Source: an uncultured Coriobacteriaceae bacterium
Lineage (GTDB): Bacteria > Actinomycetota > Coriobacteriia > Coriobacteriales > Atopobiaceae
Direction of reading: 5' to 3'
Assembly: GCA_902766805.1 (NCBI GenBank)
Contig: CACXFF010000114.1
Location: forward strand, 1-6,995
DNA length: 6,995 nt
The position numbers and the translations under genes are program-made. Positions 1-6,771 of the stretch are shown piece after piece. The stretch's first letter is position 1. Every line of letters begins with the position of its first letter. The notes under the pieces are model-generated. The model was not told the origin of the DNA, did no database searches, and saw only the letters and a program-made list of their open reading frames with translations.

Positions 1-86
1 AAGACGTCCGCAACGCACTCTCCAACCTGCTGTGGGCCACGACCCACACGCGTCCCATGGTCATTTCCGTGGTGATGGAGGTCTAA
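1..86 (+). CDS. rnj: Ribonuclease J, C-terminal end (partial)
   Basis: Frame 3 reads through to TAA at 84-86 and encodes the last 27 residues of a protein whose start lies outside the window. The tail (…LLWATTHTRPMVISVVMEV) matches the characteristic RNase J C-terminus, where a 'T-x-R-R-P-M-(I/V)-x-P-V/I-(I/V)-M-E-(I/V)' ending is typical. RNase J is a metallo-beta-lactamase/beta-CASP ribonuclease with 5'-3' exo- and endonuclease activity in mRNA decay and rRNA maturation. None of its catalytic motifs fall inside the window, so the call rests on the tail alone and on the common placement of rnj upstream of ftsK in actinobacteria. The final codons include GGAGG at 77-81, which serves as the ribosome binding site of the next gene, so the two genes are probably translationally linked. 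Confidence 0.8.
   Translation, partial: DVRNALSNLLWATTHTRPMVISVVMEV
77..81 (+). promoter_or_regulatory. Ribosome binding site of ftsK inside the end of rnj
   Basis: GGAGG lies 9 bases before the ATG at 91 and is contained in the last sense codons of rnj. It supports ATG 91 as the ftsK start and suggests translational coupling with RNase J. Confidence 0.75.
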
Positions 87-90
87 CTGC

Positions 91-2910
91 ATGGCGGCAA
101 AGAAGAAGAACAAAGCGGCAGGCACGACCAGGGCGCAGGTGCCCGCGGGCGAGCGCGTGGTGAACTCCGCCGCACGCAATGACATCGTGGGCGTCCTCAT
201 CGCGTTGCTCGCGGCCATGATGGCCGTCGCCATCGTCACCGAGTCGCAAGCGGTGGTGTCTCGCGCGTGCGCGGATATCCTGCGCCTGGCCTTTGGCGCA
301 GGTGCCATCCTGGCGCCGGTGGCCCTGGCGCTCTTTGCCGCAACGTTCTTCCTTCCCACCGAGAGACTGATCTCCACGCGCCTGGCAGCGGGCCTGACGC
401 TCATAGTGGTCGCCATCCTCGCGCTGCTCTCCATCACCATGCCTGGCGCCGAGCTCTTCCCCGAGTCGGTGCTGCAGTCGGAGGTCGTCGTCGGCCACGG
501 CGGATACGTCGGGGCCTCCGTGGCCTGGTTGCTGCTCGTGCTCGTGGGCGAGGTCATCGGCATCATCGTGCTGGCGGGCCTCATCGTCATCGGCATCATC
601 GTGTGCGGGTTCTCGATCTCGGACTTCTTTGCCCGTGTTGGCCAAGGCGCCGAGTCGGTGCGCGAGCGCGCGGAGGCAGCCCACGAGCTGCGGCGCCAGC
701 GCAGGGTCGAACGCGCCTCGCAGCGCATGGAGCAGCAGGCCGCCATGGCACAGGCCGCGCCCGCGAACCCGCGCGGCATGCGTCCGGCCGTCTCGGATGC
801 GAGCTATCTGGGTGACCGCCAAAAGAGCGTGCTGAGGCGTCACCAGGGCGCGCTTCTCGGCGACGAAGACCCGCGCGAGGCCTATGAGGAGCAGCCTGCC
901 CCCTCGCCGAAGCGCCGCTTCCGTCTACCGTGGGAGGCCGACGAGCCCGCAAGCGCGGTCGAGGAGCAGGGTGTGGATGACGGCTGGGGCACGGGCTGGT
1001 TCGACGAGGACGAGGATCTGCCGTTGGTGGACCCTGTCGTCGAGAAGGCCCCGATCGCCCCTGCAGCCGCTTCGACCACCGTCCTGCCCGCACGACCCAC
1101 GACGCGCCTGGAGCGTCCGAAGGCGTCGGCATCCGAAGCGCCGGAAGAGCCTCTGCCGCCCGTGGAGGCGGCGGAGCCCAAGCCTGCCCGCGCCCCACGC
1201 AAGGCCAAGAAGACCAGGCCCGACTTCCTCGAGCCCGCAGACGCCCAACAGACGCTGCGGCTTGACGACGCCTCTCCAGCAGCTGAGTCCAAGGCGAAGC
1301 CTCAGGCCAAGTCTCAAGCTAAAGCTAAGGCTAAAGCTCAGCCTCAAGCTCAGGTTAAGGGTCCGGCGAAACCCGCGCGCAGCTCCGCGCCTGCGCCGGT
1401 CGACGCTTCGGGCGTGACGCGTCCCGACAACAGCGACGACTACGAGTTCCCGCCCGTCAGCATGATCGAACGCAGTGACCAGAGCACGCTTGACGCGGAC
1501 TTCGACGACGAGATCCGTGAGACGGCCGAGCGCCTGCAGGCTACGCTGGCGGAGTTCGGTTCGCAGAGCCGCGTGGTGGGCTACGTTCACGGCCCCAACG
1601 TCACGACCTTCAAGATCGAGATGGGCGAGGGCGAGCGCGTGAACAAGATCACCAACCTCGAGGACGACATCGCGCTGTCGCTGGCGAGCCCTTCGGTCCG
1701 CATCTTCGCACCCATTCCGGGCACGTCCCTGGTGGGCATCGAGATCCCGAACAAGGAGACCCAGAACGTGCGCCTGGGCGACGTGCTCCCGTACGTCAAG
1801 GGTGGTCCTTTGGACTGCGTCTTTGGCCGCGACGCCGAAGGGCGTCCCGTGGTCGTGGACCTGGCCGGCTTGCCGCACCTCCTGGTCGCCGGCACCACGG
1901 GCTCGGGCAAGTCGGTCTTCCTGAACGGCCTGGTGATGACCATGCTCATGCGCGCGACCCCCGAGGACGTGCGCCTGATCATGGTGGACCCCAAGCGCGT
2001 CGAGTTCACCTACTACGCCGGCCTGCCCCACCTCTACGTGCCCGTGGTCACCGAGCCGCGCCAGGCGGCCAGCGCGCTGCAGTGGGCCGTGTCGGAGATG
2101 GAGCGGCGCCTCAAGGTGTTCGAGCACTACAAGGTGCGTGACATCAAGTCCTACAACTCGCAGGTGGAGAGCGGCAGGCTCGCCGACATGGAGAACCCAC
2201 CCAAGCACATGCCGTACTTCGTGATCGTCATCGACGAGCTGTCGGACCTCATGATGGTCGCCGGCAAAGACGTGGAGGCCTCCATCGTGCGCATCGCCCA
2301 GCTCGGCCGTGCGGCGGGCATCCACCTCATCGTGGCCACGCAGCGCCCTTCGGCCGACGTCGTGACCGGCCTGATCAAGGCCAACATCGACAACCGCGTG
2401 GCGCTCTCGGTCGACAACGGCATGAACTCGCGCATCATCCTGGACCAGACGGGCGCCGAGCGCCTCCTGGGTCACGGCGACATGCTCTACAAGCTGCGCG
2501 GCGCCCGACCCAAGCGCGCACAGGGCTGCTTCACCTCCGAGGAAGAGGTCCAGGAGGTCGTCTCCTTCATCAAGGAGCACCGCCCCGCCGACTACCACGC
2601 CGAGGTGCTCTCTGCCGTGCTGCCCGCGGGAGCGGGCGGTGGGCCGATGGGCGGCGATGGCGGCAGCGACGACGACCCGCTGGTGTGGGAGGCCGCGCGC
2701 ATCGTGGTGGAATCTCAGCTGGGTTCCACCTCCGGACTGCAGCGCAGGCTGAAGGTTGGGTACGCTAGGGCCGGACGCATCATGGACATGCTGGAACAGA
2801 AGGGCGTCGTGGGCCCGCCCGACGGCTCGCGGCCCCGAGAGGTTTTGCTGGATCTTGACGGCCTCGAAGAGCTACGCGAGGCCGAGGCACGATACGAGGG
2901 GGTGGTATAG
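91..2910 (+). CDS. ftsK: DNA translocase FtsK/SpoIIIE
   Basis: FtsK is a septum-anchored hexameric ATPase that pumps chromosomal DNA during division or sporulation-like segregation. The 939 residues show the full family architecture. A basic N-terminus is followed by hydrophobic segments at about 31-50, 63-88, 97-116 and a long one at 138-174 that may hold one or two passes. A low-complexity cytoplasmic linker spans about 185-445. The motor starts near 451, with Walker A GTTGSGKS at 601-608 (K607), Walker B IVIDEL with D715/E716, the conserved HLIVATQRPS at 745-754 and LLGHGDMLY near 792. A winged-helix gamma domain sits at about 862-925 (LQRRLKVGYARA…GPPDGSRPREVL), which in this family reads orienting DNA sequences and contacts XerD. 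The protein is longer than the common 750-850 residues because of its acidic, Pro/Ala/Lys-rich linker. The start is set by GGAGG at 77-81. The next gene begins directly after the stop codon. All motor motifs are intact. Confidence 0.97.
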   Translation: MAAKKKNKAAGTTRAQVPAGERVVNSAARNDIVGVLIALLAAMMAVAIVTESQAVVSRACADILRLAFGAGAILAPVALALFAATFFLPTERLISTRLAAGLTLIVVAILALLSITMPGAELFPESVLQSEVVVGHGGYVGASVAWLLLVLVGEVIGIIVLAGLIVIGIIVCGFSISDFFARVGQGAESVRERAEAAHELRRQRRVERASQRMEQQAAMAQAAPANPRGMRPAVSDASYLGDRQKSVLRRHQGALLGDEDPREAYEEQPAPSPKRRFRLPWEADEPASAVEEQGVDDGWGTGWFDEDEDLPLVDPVVEKAPIAPAAASTTVLPARPTTRLERPKASASEAPEEPLPPVEAAEPKPARAPRKAKKTRPDFLEPADAQQTLRLDDASPAAESKAKPQAKSQAKAKAKAQPQAQVKGPAKPARSSAPAPVDASGVTRPDNSDDYEFPPVSMIERSDQSTLDADFDDEIRETAERLQATLAEFGSQSRVVGYVHGPNVTTFKIEMGEGERVNKITNLEDDIALSLASPSVRIFAPIPGTSLVGIEIPNKETQNVRLGDVLPYVKGGPLDCVFGRDAEGRPVVVDLAGLPHLLVAGTTGSGKSVFLNGLVMTMLMRATPEDVRLIMVDPKRVEFTYYAGLPHLYVPVVTEPRQAASALQWAVSEMERRLKVFEHYKVRDIKSYNSQVESGRLADMENPPKHMPYFVIVIDELSDLMMVAGKDVEASIVRIAQLGRAAGIHLIVATQRPSADVVTGLIKANIDNRVALSVDNGMNSRIILDQTGAERLLGHGDMLYKLRGARPKRAQGCFTSEEEVQEVVSFIKEHRPADYHAEVLSAVLPAGAGGGPMGGDGGSDDDPLVWEAARIVVESQLGSTSGLQRRLKVGYARAGRIMDMLEQKGVVGPPDGSRPREVLLDLDGLEELREAEARYEGVV
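1291..1377 (+). repeat. Degenerate 6-base repeat coding a Lys/Ala/Gln tract in the FtsK linker
   Basis: Residues 401-429 of FtsK form an alternating (K/Q)-A tract with occasional P, S and V (KAKPQAKSQAKAKAKAQPQA…). The DNA is built from variants of AARGCT and CARSCT six-base units. Codons here are GCT, AAA, CAA, CCT and GTT, whereas the rest of the gene strongly prefers G/C-ending codons, so the tract is a local AT-richer island. This looks like slippage expansion of a short repeat in a disordered linker where protein sequence is weakly constrained. Confidence 0.75.
2896..2905 (+). promoter_or_regulatory. Ribosome binding site of the rodZ-like gene inside the end of ftsK
   Basis: GAGGGGGTGG occupies the last sense codons of ftsK, just before its TAG stop. 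Its purine core lies about 8 bases from the ATG at 2911. It supports this start and indicates that translation of the two genes is coupled. Confidence 0.65.
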
Positions 2911-4494
2911 ATGGCGCTGCCACACTTCAGCGAGATGCTGGTCGAACGCCGTGAGTCGTTGGGACTGACCGTCTCCCAGGCTGCGCGCGTGCTGCGCATC
3001 AAGGAGATCACGCTCGTCGCGTTCGAGACGGGCGACTTCGACAACATGCCGCCCTCGGGCTACGCCCAGGGCATGCTCGCCTCCTACGCGCGCTATCTGG
3101 GGCTCAATCCCACCTTGGTCACCGACCAGTACAACGAGGACCTCTTCGTGCACGAGAACGGATCGAGCAGCTATGAGTTGCGCCGCCGCACGCGTCAGAC
3201 CCGCGAGTCGGAACCCAGCGAGATCCCGAGCTACGACCGTCCCGACAACTCCGCGCGCGGGCGCGCGGCGTCTCGCCGCATATCGGACGACCCGGTCGCC
3301 GGCCTGGACACCGCCCCCATGGAGGCGCGGCGCGGTCGTGGCTTGGTGACTGGCACGCACGGCCGCTACTCGACCCAGCACGCAGAGCAGGACCCCGTAT
3401 CAGGCCTGCAGGCTCGCTTTGGCGGCCGCACGGCCAAATCCACGCCGCTGGTCACGGGACGTCCCTACACGTCGGCTGCCAGCGCGGCCCGCCCGCGCAG
3501 CGCCTCCACGGGCTATTCCTACCGCAGCTCGAGCAGCTACGGACGTTCGGCGGGAGCTCCCACGGGCGCCGCGGCCAATGCCAGGCGCTCCATGGCCCCC
3601 GGCGACATCGCCATGCAGCCCGTATACGCGGGCGAGTACGTGGATGACCTGCGCTACGACGGAATCGCCAGCGGCTTCACCCCCGCCTCAAGCTCCCAGG
3701 GACGTGCCGGCGCGCGCAACATCGCGTCACGTGAGCGCCCCCGCGTGCGCCGCAGGCAGAGCGAGCCTTCGTCGCAGGGCAAGCGGAGGCGTCGTGGACG
3801 TTCGCGCGGCAACCAGGGGCTCCTGGGATCTATTGCGGGCAACCCGTTGGTCCTGATGGTCGCGGGTGGCGTCGTGGTCCTCGTCATCGTGCTCGTCGTG
3901 GTCTTTGGGCTGCGCTCCTGCGGCAGCAAGGGCGATGGCGCCGAGGGCCAGAAGGTGCCGGTGACCACGGTGGTCCAGGAGCAGAGCTCGTCGAGCCCAT
4001 CGACCTCGTCTAGTTCCGCCAACGCGTCACAGACCACTTCGAGCTCTTCGTCCAGCTCCGCGAGTAGCGCAACGGCACCCACCACCGGCTCTGGATCCCA
4101 AGCCCAGAGCACGACCGACGCGAACGCCAATGCGAGCAGTCCGGCCACCACCACGCCTTCCACGCCGACTACCGGCGGGTCCAAGGTCGTCGTGGAGGTG
4201 CTTGACGGCAAGGTCTCATGGGTCGAGGTGTCCTGTGACGGCCAGAGCGTCCTGGCCAACACCGTCACCGGCCCGAAGACCTATGAGTACGAGGTGCACG
4301 AGTCGTTTTCCATCTCGGTGGCGGAGCCGACGGGAGTCAGCGTGACGCGCGACGGCCAGAAGCTCACCTTCGACAGCAAGGTGCAGGGCATGGGCCAGCT
4401 CTCCTTCCAGCTGGCACAGCCCAAGACCAGCGGCAACACCTCGAGCGGGTCCGCGCAGGACGCGGCGCAGGGCTCCGGCGACAGCAGCGACTAA
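2911..4494 (+). CDS. rodZ: RodZ-like helix-turn-helix membrane protein
   Basis: RodZ-family proteins are bitopic membrane proteins that link the cytoskeleton to cell-wall synthesis; in E. coli RodZ binds MreB. In this 527-residue protein, residues about 5-70 form the RodZ-type HTH (RESLGLTVSQAARVLRIKE…GDFDNMP…GYAQGMLASYARYLGL). A long Arg/Ser/Gly/Ala-rich linker follows (about 85-305) and ends in a very basic stretch (GKRRRRGRSRG). A single membrane helix lies at about 312-334. The basic side precedes it, so the N-terminus should be cytoplasmic. Outside the membrane there is a Ser/Thr-rich stalk (about 359-424) and a beta-rich C-terminal domain at about 425-503 (VVVEVLDGKVSWVEVSCDG…) resembling the DUF4115 domain of RodZ, then a Ser/Gly/Ala tail. 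The family name is well supported by the HTH-TM-DUF4115 order and by its place after ftsK. The role in cell shape is inferred, and mreB is not visible here. The unusually long linkers are the main oddity. Confidence 0.88.
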   Translation: MALPHFSEMLVERRESLGLTVSQAARVLRIKEITLVAFETGDFDNMPPSGYAQGMLASYARYLGLNPTLVTDQYNEDLFVHENGSSSYELRRRTRQTRESEPSEIPSYDRPDNSARGRAASRRISDDPVAGLDTAPMEARRGRGLVTGTHGRYSTQHAEQDPVSGLQARFGGRTAKSTPLVTGRPYTSAASAARPRSASTGYSYRSSSSYGRSAGAPTGAAANARRSMAPGDIAMQPVYAGEYVDDLRYDGIASGFTPASSSQGRAGARNIASRERPRVRRRQSEPSSQGKRRRRGRSRGNQGLLGSIAGNPLVLMVAGGVVVLVIVLVVVFGLRSCGSKGDGAEGQKVPVTTVVQEQSSSSPSTSSSSANASQTTSSSSSSSASSATAPTTGSGSQAQSTTDANANASSPATTTPSTPTTGGSKVVVEVLDGKVSWVEVSCDGQSVLANTVTGPKTYEYEVHESFSISVAEPTGVSVTRDGQKLTFDSKVQGMGQLSFQLAQPKTSGNTSSGSAQDAAQGSGDSSD

Positions 4495-4522
4495 CGACAT
4501 GCAACGGGCGGATCTGCGCCCT

Positions 4523-4529
4523 GAGGAGG
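4523..4529 (+). promoter_or_regulatory. Strong ribosome binding site of rimO
   Basis: GAGGAGG, a near-perfect Shine-Dalgarno sequence, ends 6 bases before the ATG at 4536 and fixes the rimO start. A small inverted repeat, GGGCG (4506-4510) with CGCCC (4517-4521), sits just upstream. No promoter is evident in the 41-base gap, so rimO is probably read through from rodZ. Confidence 0.8.
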
Positions 4530-4535
4530 ATATCT

Positions 4536-5888
4536 ATGCCAAACACGACCCCGCGCGCCCAGCTGCTCTTCGTGACGCTGGGCTGCGCCAAAAACGAAGT
4601 GGACACTGACCGCATGCGCGCGCGCCTGCTCGCCTCTGGCTTCGCCGAGGCCGCCGACGTGGACGATGCCGACGCGGTGCTGGTGAACACCTGCTCCTTT
4701 TTGGCCAGCGCGACCAGCGAGAGCATCGAGGTGACGTTGGACCTCGCCGAGGAGGCGGCTGGCGGCGTGCGCACCAAACCGATCGTGATGTGCGGCTGCG
4801 TGCCGTCGCGCTACGGCAGCGACCTCGTGCCCGAGCTGCCCGAGGTCCAGGCCTTCGTGCCGGTGGACGAAGAGGACGGCATCGTCGGCGTCGTGGAGCG
4901 GGTGCTGGGGCTCGAGGGCGGCAACGCCTGCGCCAACGCCGTGCTGCGCACCGTGGAGGGCGCCAGCGCCTACGTGAAGATCTCCGATGGCTGCGACCGT
5001 TACTGCTCGTTCTGCGCGATTCCCTACATCCGTGGCCGCTACGCCTCCCGCTCCTACGACGAGATCGCGTCGGAGGTGCAGGCGCTGCTGGAAGGCGGCG
5101 TGCGCGAGATCGTGATCATCGGGCAGGACACGGGCGTCTGGGGCAAAGACCTGGGCGAGGGCGACACGCTGGCCTCGCTGCTGGTACGCCTGGGGGCGCT
5201 GGCTCAGCCCTTCGACGCGTGGCTGCGCGTCCTCTACCTGCAGCCCGAGGGCATGACCGACGAACTGATCGCGGCCATACGCGACACGCCCTGCGTGCTG
5301 CCCTACATCGACATTCCCATCCAGCACTGCAACGAGCGGGTCCTGCACGCCATGAACCGCCACGGCTCCGCGCAGCAGTACGCAGAGCTCTTTGCCCGCC
5401 TGCGCCGCGAGATCCCCGGCATGGTGCTGCGCTCGACGGCCATGGCGGGCTTTCCGGGGGAGACCGAGGATGAGTCCGACGAGCTCTACGCCTTCATCCA
5501 GGCACAGGAGCTCGACTACTGCTCGGTGTTCGCCTACTCGCAGGAAGACGGGACGCGCGCCGCGGGCATGGACGGCCAGGTGAGCGATCAGGTCAAGGCC
5601 GAGCGCACCCAGGCGTTGGTGGACCTCACCGAACAGCTCGGCTTCGCCGCCACGGCAAGCCACGTCGGCGAGCTGGCCGACGTGATCATCGACGGCGTGG
5701 AGGAGGGACCGGACGGCGTGGAGCTCATTGGCCACGCGTGGTTCCAGGCACCGGACAGCGACGGGGCCGTGCACATCGCCCAGGGCGAGGCGGCCGTGGG
5801 CGACAAGGTGCGCGTGAGGCTGGTGGATTCATTCTGCTACGAGCTTGTGGGCCAGCTCGTGGACGAGGAACGCGGCGGTGAACGATGA
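4536..5888 (+). CDS. rimO: Ribosomal protein S12 methylthiotransferase RimO
   Basis: RimO is a radical-SAM enzyme with two [4Fe-4S] clusters that adds a methylthio group to a conserved aspartate of ribosomal protein S12. The 450 residues match the family length and domain order. The N-terminal UPF0004 domain (about 8-100) carries cysteines C17 (LGCAKNEVD), C53 (VNTCSF) and C88 (MCGCVPSRYG), which hold the auxiliary cluster. The radical-SAM core has CxxxCxxC at C153, C157 and C160 (GCDRYCSFC, followed by AIPYIRGRYASR), then GQDTGVWGKDL, the PEGM and DIPIQH motifs, and GFPGETEDE. The C-terminal TRAM domain lies at about 377-441 (APDSDG…GDKVRVRL). LGCxKNxVD and the TRAM motif near DAPEIDG distinguish it from the related tRNA enzyme MiaB, though the APDSDG form is divergent. 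The stop codon overlaps the start of pgsA. Confidence 0.93.
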   Translation: MPNTTPRAQLLFVTLGCAKNEVDTDRMRARLLASGFAEAADVDDADAVLVNTCSFLASATSESIEVTLDLAEEAAGGVRTKPIVMCGCVPSRYGSDLVPELPEVQAFVPVDEEDGIVGVVERVLGLEGGNACANAVLRTVEGASAYVKISDGCDRYCSFCAIPYIRGRYASRSYDEIASEVQALLEGGVREIVIIGQDTGVWGKDLGEGDTLASLLVRLGALAQPFDAWLRVLYLQPEGMTDELIAAIRDTPCVLPYIDIPIQHCNERVLHAMNRHGSAQQYAELFARLRREIPGMVLRSTAMAGFPGETEDESDELYAFIQAQELDYCSVFAYSQEDGTRAAGMDGQVSDQVKAERTQALVDLTEQLGFAATASHVGELADVIIDGVEEGPDGVELIGHAWFQAPDSDGAVHIAQGEAAVGDKVRVRLVDSFCYELVGQLVDEERGGER

Positions 5889-6526
5889 GCGATCAGGGCA
5901 AGAGCGTGGGCATCTGGACGCCCGCCAACATCGTGACGATGGTGCGCATCGTCTTCTGCCCGGCATGGCTGTTGCTGGCCGAATGGGCGCGCACGGCCGG
6001 GCTGCTCTGGCAGGGCAACGCGATCGCGTATCTGTCCTTCTTCGTCTACCTGGTGCTCACGCTCACCGACAAGCTGGACGGCTACCTCGCGCGCTCGCGC
6101 AACGAGGTGTCGGACTTTGGCAAGTTCCTTGACCCCATCGCCGACAAGCTCGTGGTGCTCATCGCGATGATCTACCTGGGCGAGGTCAACCTCATCCCCA
6201 GCTGGATGACGCTGGTGGTGCTCGCGCGCGAGTTCCTCGTGAGCGGGCTGCGCATGCTGGTGGCCTCCGAGGGCACCGTCGTGGCGGCGTCCAACCTGGG
6301 CAAGGCCAAGACGGCCACGACCATGGCGGGGCTCTGCGCGTTGCTGCTCTACGTCGCGCTGCCAGCAAGCCTCGGCGCCTGCGACCCGCTTCTCGGCAGT
6401 CCCTCCGGCCTGGGCTTCGCCCTGTATTGGATCGGCGAGATGAGCATGTGGGTGGCAGTGGCGCTCACGGCCTGGTCGGGAGCAGACTACTTCATCAAGT
6501 GCTGGCCGCTGGTCTCCCGCGGCTAG
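5885..6526 (+). CDS. pgsA: CDP-diacylglycerol-glycerol-3-phosphate 3-phosphatidyltransferase PgsA
   Basis: PgsA is an integral membrane enzyme that joins CDP-diacylglycerol and glycerol 3-phosphate to give phosphatidylglycerol phosphate, the committed step to phosphatidylglycerol and cardiolipin. Residues 62-87 give the exact CDP-alcohol phosphotransferase signature D-x2-DG-x2-AR-x8-G-x3-D-x3-D, with D62, D65, G66, A69, R70, G79, D83 and D87. The PgsA-like AREFLVSGLR (114-123) and LGKAKTATTM (138-147) follow. Hydrophobic segments lie at about 21-35, 46-61, 88-98, 105-121, 145-161 and 180-199. At 213 residues it is somewhat longer than the usual 180-200, mostly from a loop near 162-178. The ATG at 5885 overlaps the rimO TGA (ATGA). 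The local ribosome binding site is weak (GGTGA at 5877-5881, very close to the ATG), so translation probably depends on coupling with rimO. Alternative CDP-alcohol transferases are less likely given the REF and GKxKT motifs. Confidence 0.93.
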   Translation: MSDQGKSVGIWTPANIVTMVRIVFCPAWLLLAEWARTAGLLWQGNAIAYLSFFVYLVLTLTDKLDGYLARSRNEVSDFGKFLDPIADKLVVLIAMIYLGEVNLIPSWMTLVVLAREFLVSGLRMLVASEGTVVAASNLGKAKTATTMAGLCALLLYVALPASLGACDPLLGSPSGLGFALYWIGEMSMWVAVALTAWSGADYFIKCWPLVSRG

Positions 6527-6548
6527 CGACAGGGGACAGCTGACCGTC

Positions 6549-6584
6549 AACCCGCCCGCGCGATCAGGAGCGGGCGGGTTTTCT
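6549..6584 (+). terminator. Intrinsic terminator after pgsA
   Basis: CCCGCCCGC (6551-6559) pairs perfectly with GCGGGCGGG (6570-6578) across a 10-base loop. Flanking AA and TT extend the stem to 11 pairs. The 3' arm runs into TTTTCT at 6579-6584. This is a strong Rho-independent terminator 22 bases after the pgsA stop, and it closes the rnj-to-pgsA transcription unit. Confidence 0.92.
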
Positions 6585-6670
6585 GTGCGGCGTGCCCGGG
6601 GCAGCGCCCTTTTGTGAACGCTGTTTGCCCAGCTCAGCGTTACGTCCGTGTCATTTGTGCACCAGAGGAG

Positions 6671-6695
6671 CCCAAGCGCTCGGCTAGCGCTTGGG
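6671..6695. repeat. Perfect 10-bp inverted repeat with 5-base loop
   Basis: CCCAAGCGCT (6671-6680) and AGCGCTTGGG (6686-6695) are exact reverse complements separated by CGGCT. No T-run follows on either strand, so it is not a typical terminator. A third, direct copy of the GCGCTTGG core lies at 6709-6716, 22 bases after the right arm. It could be a protein-binding site or a hairpin; the function is unknown. Confidence 0.75.
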
Positions 6696-6748
6696 AAGGG
6701 GAGGGCTGGCGCTTGGACGCGGGGTCTATGCTGTGCGCGCGCCCGAAG

Positions 6749-6763
6749 GCCAAGGACCTTGGC
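6749..6763. repeat. 15-bp palindrome GCCAAGG-A-CCTTGGC upstream of the recA promoter
   Basis: Seven-base arms, GCCAAGG and CCTTGGC, flank a single central A. The element ends 8 bases before the predicted -35 box of recA at 6772, a position suited to an activator or repressor dimer. With a one-base centre it cannot fold into an ordinary hairpin, so a DNA-binding site is the more natural reading. No specific regulator can be named. Confidence 0.6.
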
Positions 6764-6771
6764 GACCGGCG

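Noticed and set aside
1291..1377. Lys/Ala repeat as a CRISPR or mobile-element remnant
   Set aside because: Units are 6 bases, contiguous and in frame, without spacers, and the frame of FtsK is kept throughout.
925..2598. 557-codon open frame on the - strand opposite ftsK
   Set aside because: It lies antisense to the conserved FtsK motor, has a His/Arg/Ala/Val-rich composition typical of reversed high-GC codons, and shows no recognisable domain.
4491..5774. 427-codon open frame on the - strand opposite rimO
   Set aside because: It is the antisense image of an intact rimO, with low-complexity His/Ala/Gly/Val content and no plausible start signal.
6671..6695. Inverted repeat as a second terminator
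   Set aside because: The downstream bases on the + strand are AAGGGGAGG and the other strand also lacks a T-run, so intrinsic termination is unlikely.
6713..6732. Possible upstream recA promoter with TTGGAC and TATGCT
   Set aside because: The spacer is only 8 bases, far from the 16-18 needed, and no better -35 box sits at the right distance.
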